From Nitrospina sp. (GTDB lineage: Bacteria > Nitrospinota > Nitrospinia > Nitrospinales > Nitrospinaceae), in contig SMVS01000139.1 of NCBI GenBank assembly GCA_004357435.1, forward strand, positions 1 to 5,786: a stretch of 5,786 bases of DNA, given 5' to 3'. The first letter of the stretch is position 1, and each line of letters begins with the position of its first letter. Below the pieces are notes generated by a model. The model saw only the letters and a program-made list of their open reading frames with translations, ran no database searches and had not been told where the DNA came from. A program made the translations under genes and the position numbers. Positions 4,375 to 5,786 of the stretch are shown piece after piece.

Positions 4375-5786
4375 ATGACCCGCAACACTTCTGACCGCAC
4401 CGGAATCCCCGGGCTGATTTTTGACGAACCGGCGTTGTTCGAGCTGGGGTCGCCGGGACGCAAAGGGTATTCCCTGCCAGCCTCCGAACTGCCCGACGTG
4501 GAAGTGGCAACCCTGTTGCCGCCTGGAGAAATCCGCGGCCCGATCGAACACTTTCCCGAATTGTCCGAACTCGATGTGGTGCGGCACTTCACCCGTCTTT
4601 CCCAATGGAATTTCAGCATCGACAGCAATTTCTATCCGCTGGGCTCCTGCACCATGAAATACAATCCGAAAATCAATGAGGACATGGCGCGCCTGCCCGG
4701 TTTCAGCCAGCACCACCCGTACAGCCCGGAGATCCTGTCCCAGGGCAGTCTGCAACTGTTGTTTGAACTGCAGGATTATTTAAAGGAAATCAGCGGCATG
4801 TCGACGGTCAGCCTGCAACCGGCGGCGGGCGCTCATGGCGAAATGACCGGCATGCTGATCGTCCAGGCCTACCTCGCCACGCAGGGGAACCCACGCTCGA
4901 AAGTGTTGATGCCCGATTCCGCGCACGGCACCAACCCGGCGAGCTCGGCGCTTTGCGGTTATGAAGTCGTGCAAATCCCCTCCGACAGTGACGGGCTCAT
5001 CGATGTCGCCAAACTAAACGACCTGATGGATGAAGACACCGCGGCCATCATGTTGACCAATCCCAACACGCTCGGCATGTTCGAGAAGAACATTTTACAA
5101 ATCACCGACATCGTTCACCAGAAAGGCGGGCTAGTGTATTGCGACGGTGCCAACCTGAACGCCCTGATGGGAGTCAGCAAGGTGGCCGACATGGGCGTGG
5201 ACCTGCTTCATTTCAATCTGCACAAAACGTTTTCCACCCCCCACGGCGGCGGCGGCCCCGGGGCCGGGCCGGTCGGCGTTCAAAAATTCCTCGAGCCTTT
5301 CCTGCCCATACCCGTCCTTGAACACCAGGGTGGAAAATACACGATGGTATACGACCGGCCGCAAAGCATCGGCAAGGTCAGCACCTTTTACGGCAACTTC
5401 GGCATCCTGCTCCGCGCCTACGTTTACATCCGAAGCCTGGGGCCGGACGGCGTCCGGCAATCCTGCGAGTTGGCGGTGCTCAACGCGAACTACATCAAAT
5501 CAGAATTGAAAGACACTTACCACCTGCCCTACCCCGGCCCCAGCCTGCATGAAGCCGTCTTCAACGACCAGCGCCAACTGGCCCACAACGTGAAGACCCT
5601 GGACATCGCCAAAATGCTGATCGACTACGGGTTCCACCCGCCGACCATCTATTTCCCGTTGATCGTCAAAGGCGCGCTGATGATCGAGCCGACCGAGACC
5701 GAATCGAAGGAAACCATCGACCGGTTCATTCAGGCCATGCGGGAAATTGCCGAGCTGGCGGAAAAAGACGCGGAACGTTTTCACGA
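4375..5786 (+). CDS. gcvPB: Glycine dehydrogenase (decarboxylating) subunit 2, P-protein PLP subunit (3' end cut)
   Basis: This is the C-terminal, PLP-carrying subunit of the split P-protein of the glycine cleavage system. With subunit 1 (GcvPA) it decarboxylates glycine and passes the aminomethyl group to lipoyl-GcvH in the cytosol. In the window 470 codons are open; family members are about 480-490 residues, so only the last few are missing. Landmarks are FYPLGSCTMKYNP (86-98), SLQPAAGAHGE (146-156), SAHGTNPAS (182-190), YCDGANLNA (255-263, with D257 the likely PLP-nitrogen partner), LHKTFSTPHGGGGPG (282-296) and IEPTETE near 441-447. K284 in the LHKTF motif is the expected Schiff-base lysine. 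Start: ATG with GAGAGGA five bases upstream. Subunit 1 normally lies directly upstream, but here the preceding gene is the zinc-ribbon protein, so gcvPA must be downstream or elsewhere. Confidence 0.96.
   Translation, partial: MTRNTSDRTGIPGLIFDEPALFELGSPGRKGYSLPASELPDVEVATLLPPGEIRGPIEHFPELSELDVVRHFTRLSQWNFSIDSNFYPLGSCTMKYNPKINEDMARLPGFSQHHPYSPEILSQGSLQLLFELQDYLKEISGMSTVSLQPAAGAHGEMTGMLIVQAYLATQGNPRSKVLMPDSAHGTNPASSALCGYEVVQIPSDSDGLIDVAKLNDLMDEDTAAIMLTNPNTLGMFEKNILQITDIVHQKGGLVYCDGANLNALMGVSKVADMGVDLLHFNLHKTFSTPHGGGGPGAGPVGVQKFLEPFLPIPVLEHQGGKYTMVYDRPQSIGKVSTFYGNFGILLRAYVYIRSLGPDGVRQSCELAVLNANYIKSELKDTYHLPYPGPSLHEAVFNDQRQLAHNVKTLDIAKMLIDYGFHPPTIYFPLIVKGALMIEPTETESKETIDRFIQAMREIAELAEKDAERFH

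Noticed and set aside
4064..4378. Plus-strand ORF of 104 codons spanning the zinc-ribbon gene in another frame
   Set aside because: It overlaps the real 56-residue zinc-ribbon protein throughout and has no domain signal, while the other frame has a perfect CxxC...CxxC and family tail.
4342..4755. Minus-strand ORF of 137 codons opposite the start of gcvPB
   Set aside because: Opposes the conserved gcvPB sequence including the GSCTMKYNP motif; high-GC codon structure produces such shadow frames.

Overview
The window looks like the chromosome of a Gram-negative bacterium with moderately high GC in the genes and much AT-richer spacers. The Gram-negative call rests on a family-9 (heptosyltransferase-type) glycosyltransferase. 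The two-subunit form of the glycine cleavage P-protein and the GT-A/DUF2064 gene would suit a Nitrospinota- or deltaproteobacteria-like lineage. That placement is a guess from gene content, not a measurement.

Layout. The left half is transcribed leftward (minus strand) and the right half rightward, diverging from a 122-bp spacer at 2384-2505. Reading leftward, a DUF2064/TIGR04282-type GT-A nucleotidyl/glycosyl-transferase gene (2383-1694) overlaps hisD (1697-402) by 4 bases (ATGA). A 338-bp AT-rich spacer (64-401) follows. Then comes the first 21 codons of a further minus-strand gene, with a strong ribosome binding site and a signal-peptide-like N-terminus, cut by the window's left edge.

Reading rightward, a 540-residue fusion of a PAP2-type membrane phosphatase and a GT9 heptosyltransferase (2506-4128) is followed after 27 bp by a 56-residue Trm112/YcaR-like zinc-ribbon protein (4156-4326). 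After another 48 bp comes gcvPB, the PLP-binding subunit of glycine dehydrogenase (4375 to the right edge, lacking only its last residues).

How the genes relate. The fusion protein and the small zinc-ribbon gene fit an envelope/lipopolysaccharide theme; in enterobacteria the YcaR homologue also sits among lipid A/Kdo genes. hisD and gcvPB are housekeeping amino-acid metabolism genes that appear detached from their usual partners (other his genes; gcvPA). No mobile element, CRISPR array, tRNA or rRNA is visible.

The most noteworthy item is the PAP2-GT9 fusion. Its PAP2 half keeps the nucleophilic His and the phosphate-binding Lys/Arg residues but has Met where the second signature motif normally has His. 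I found no clear evidence of an undescribed multi-gene system; most of the window is ordinary core genome.
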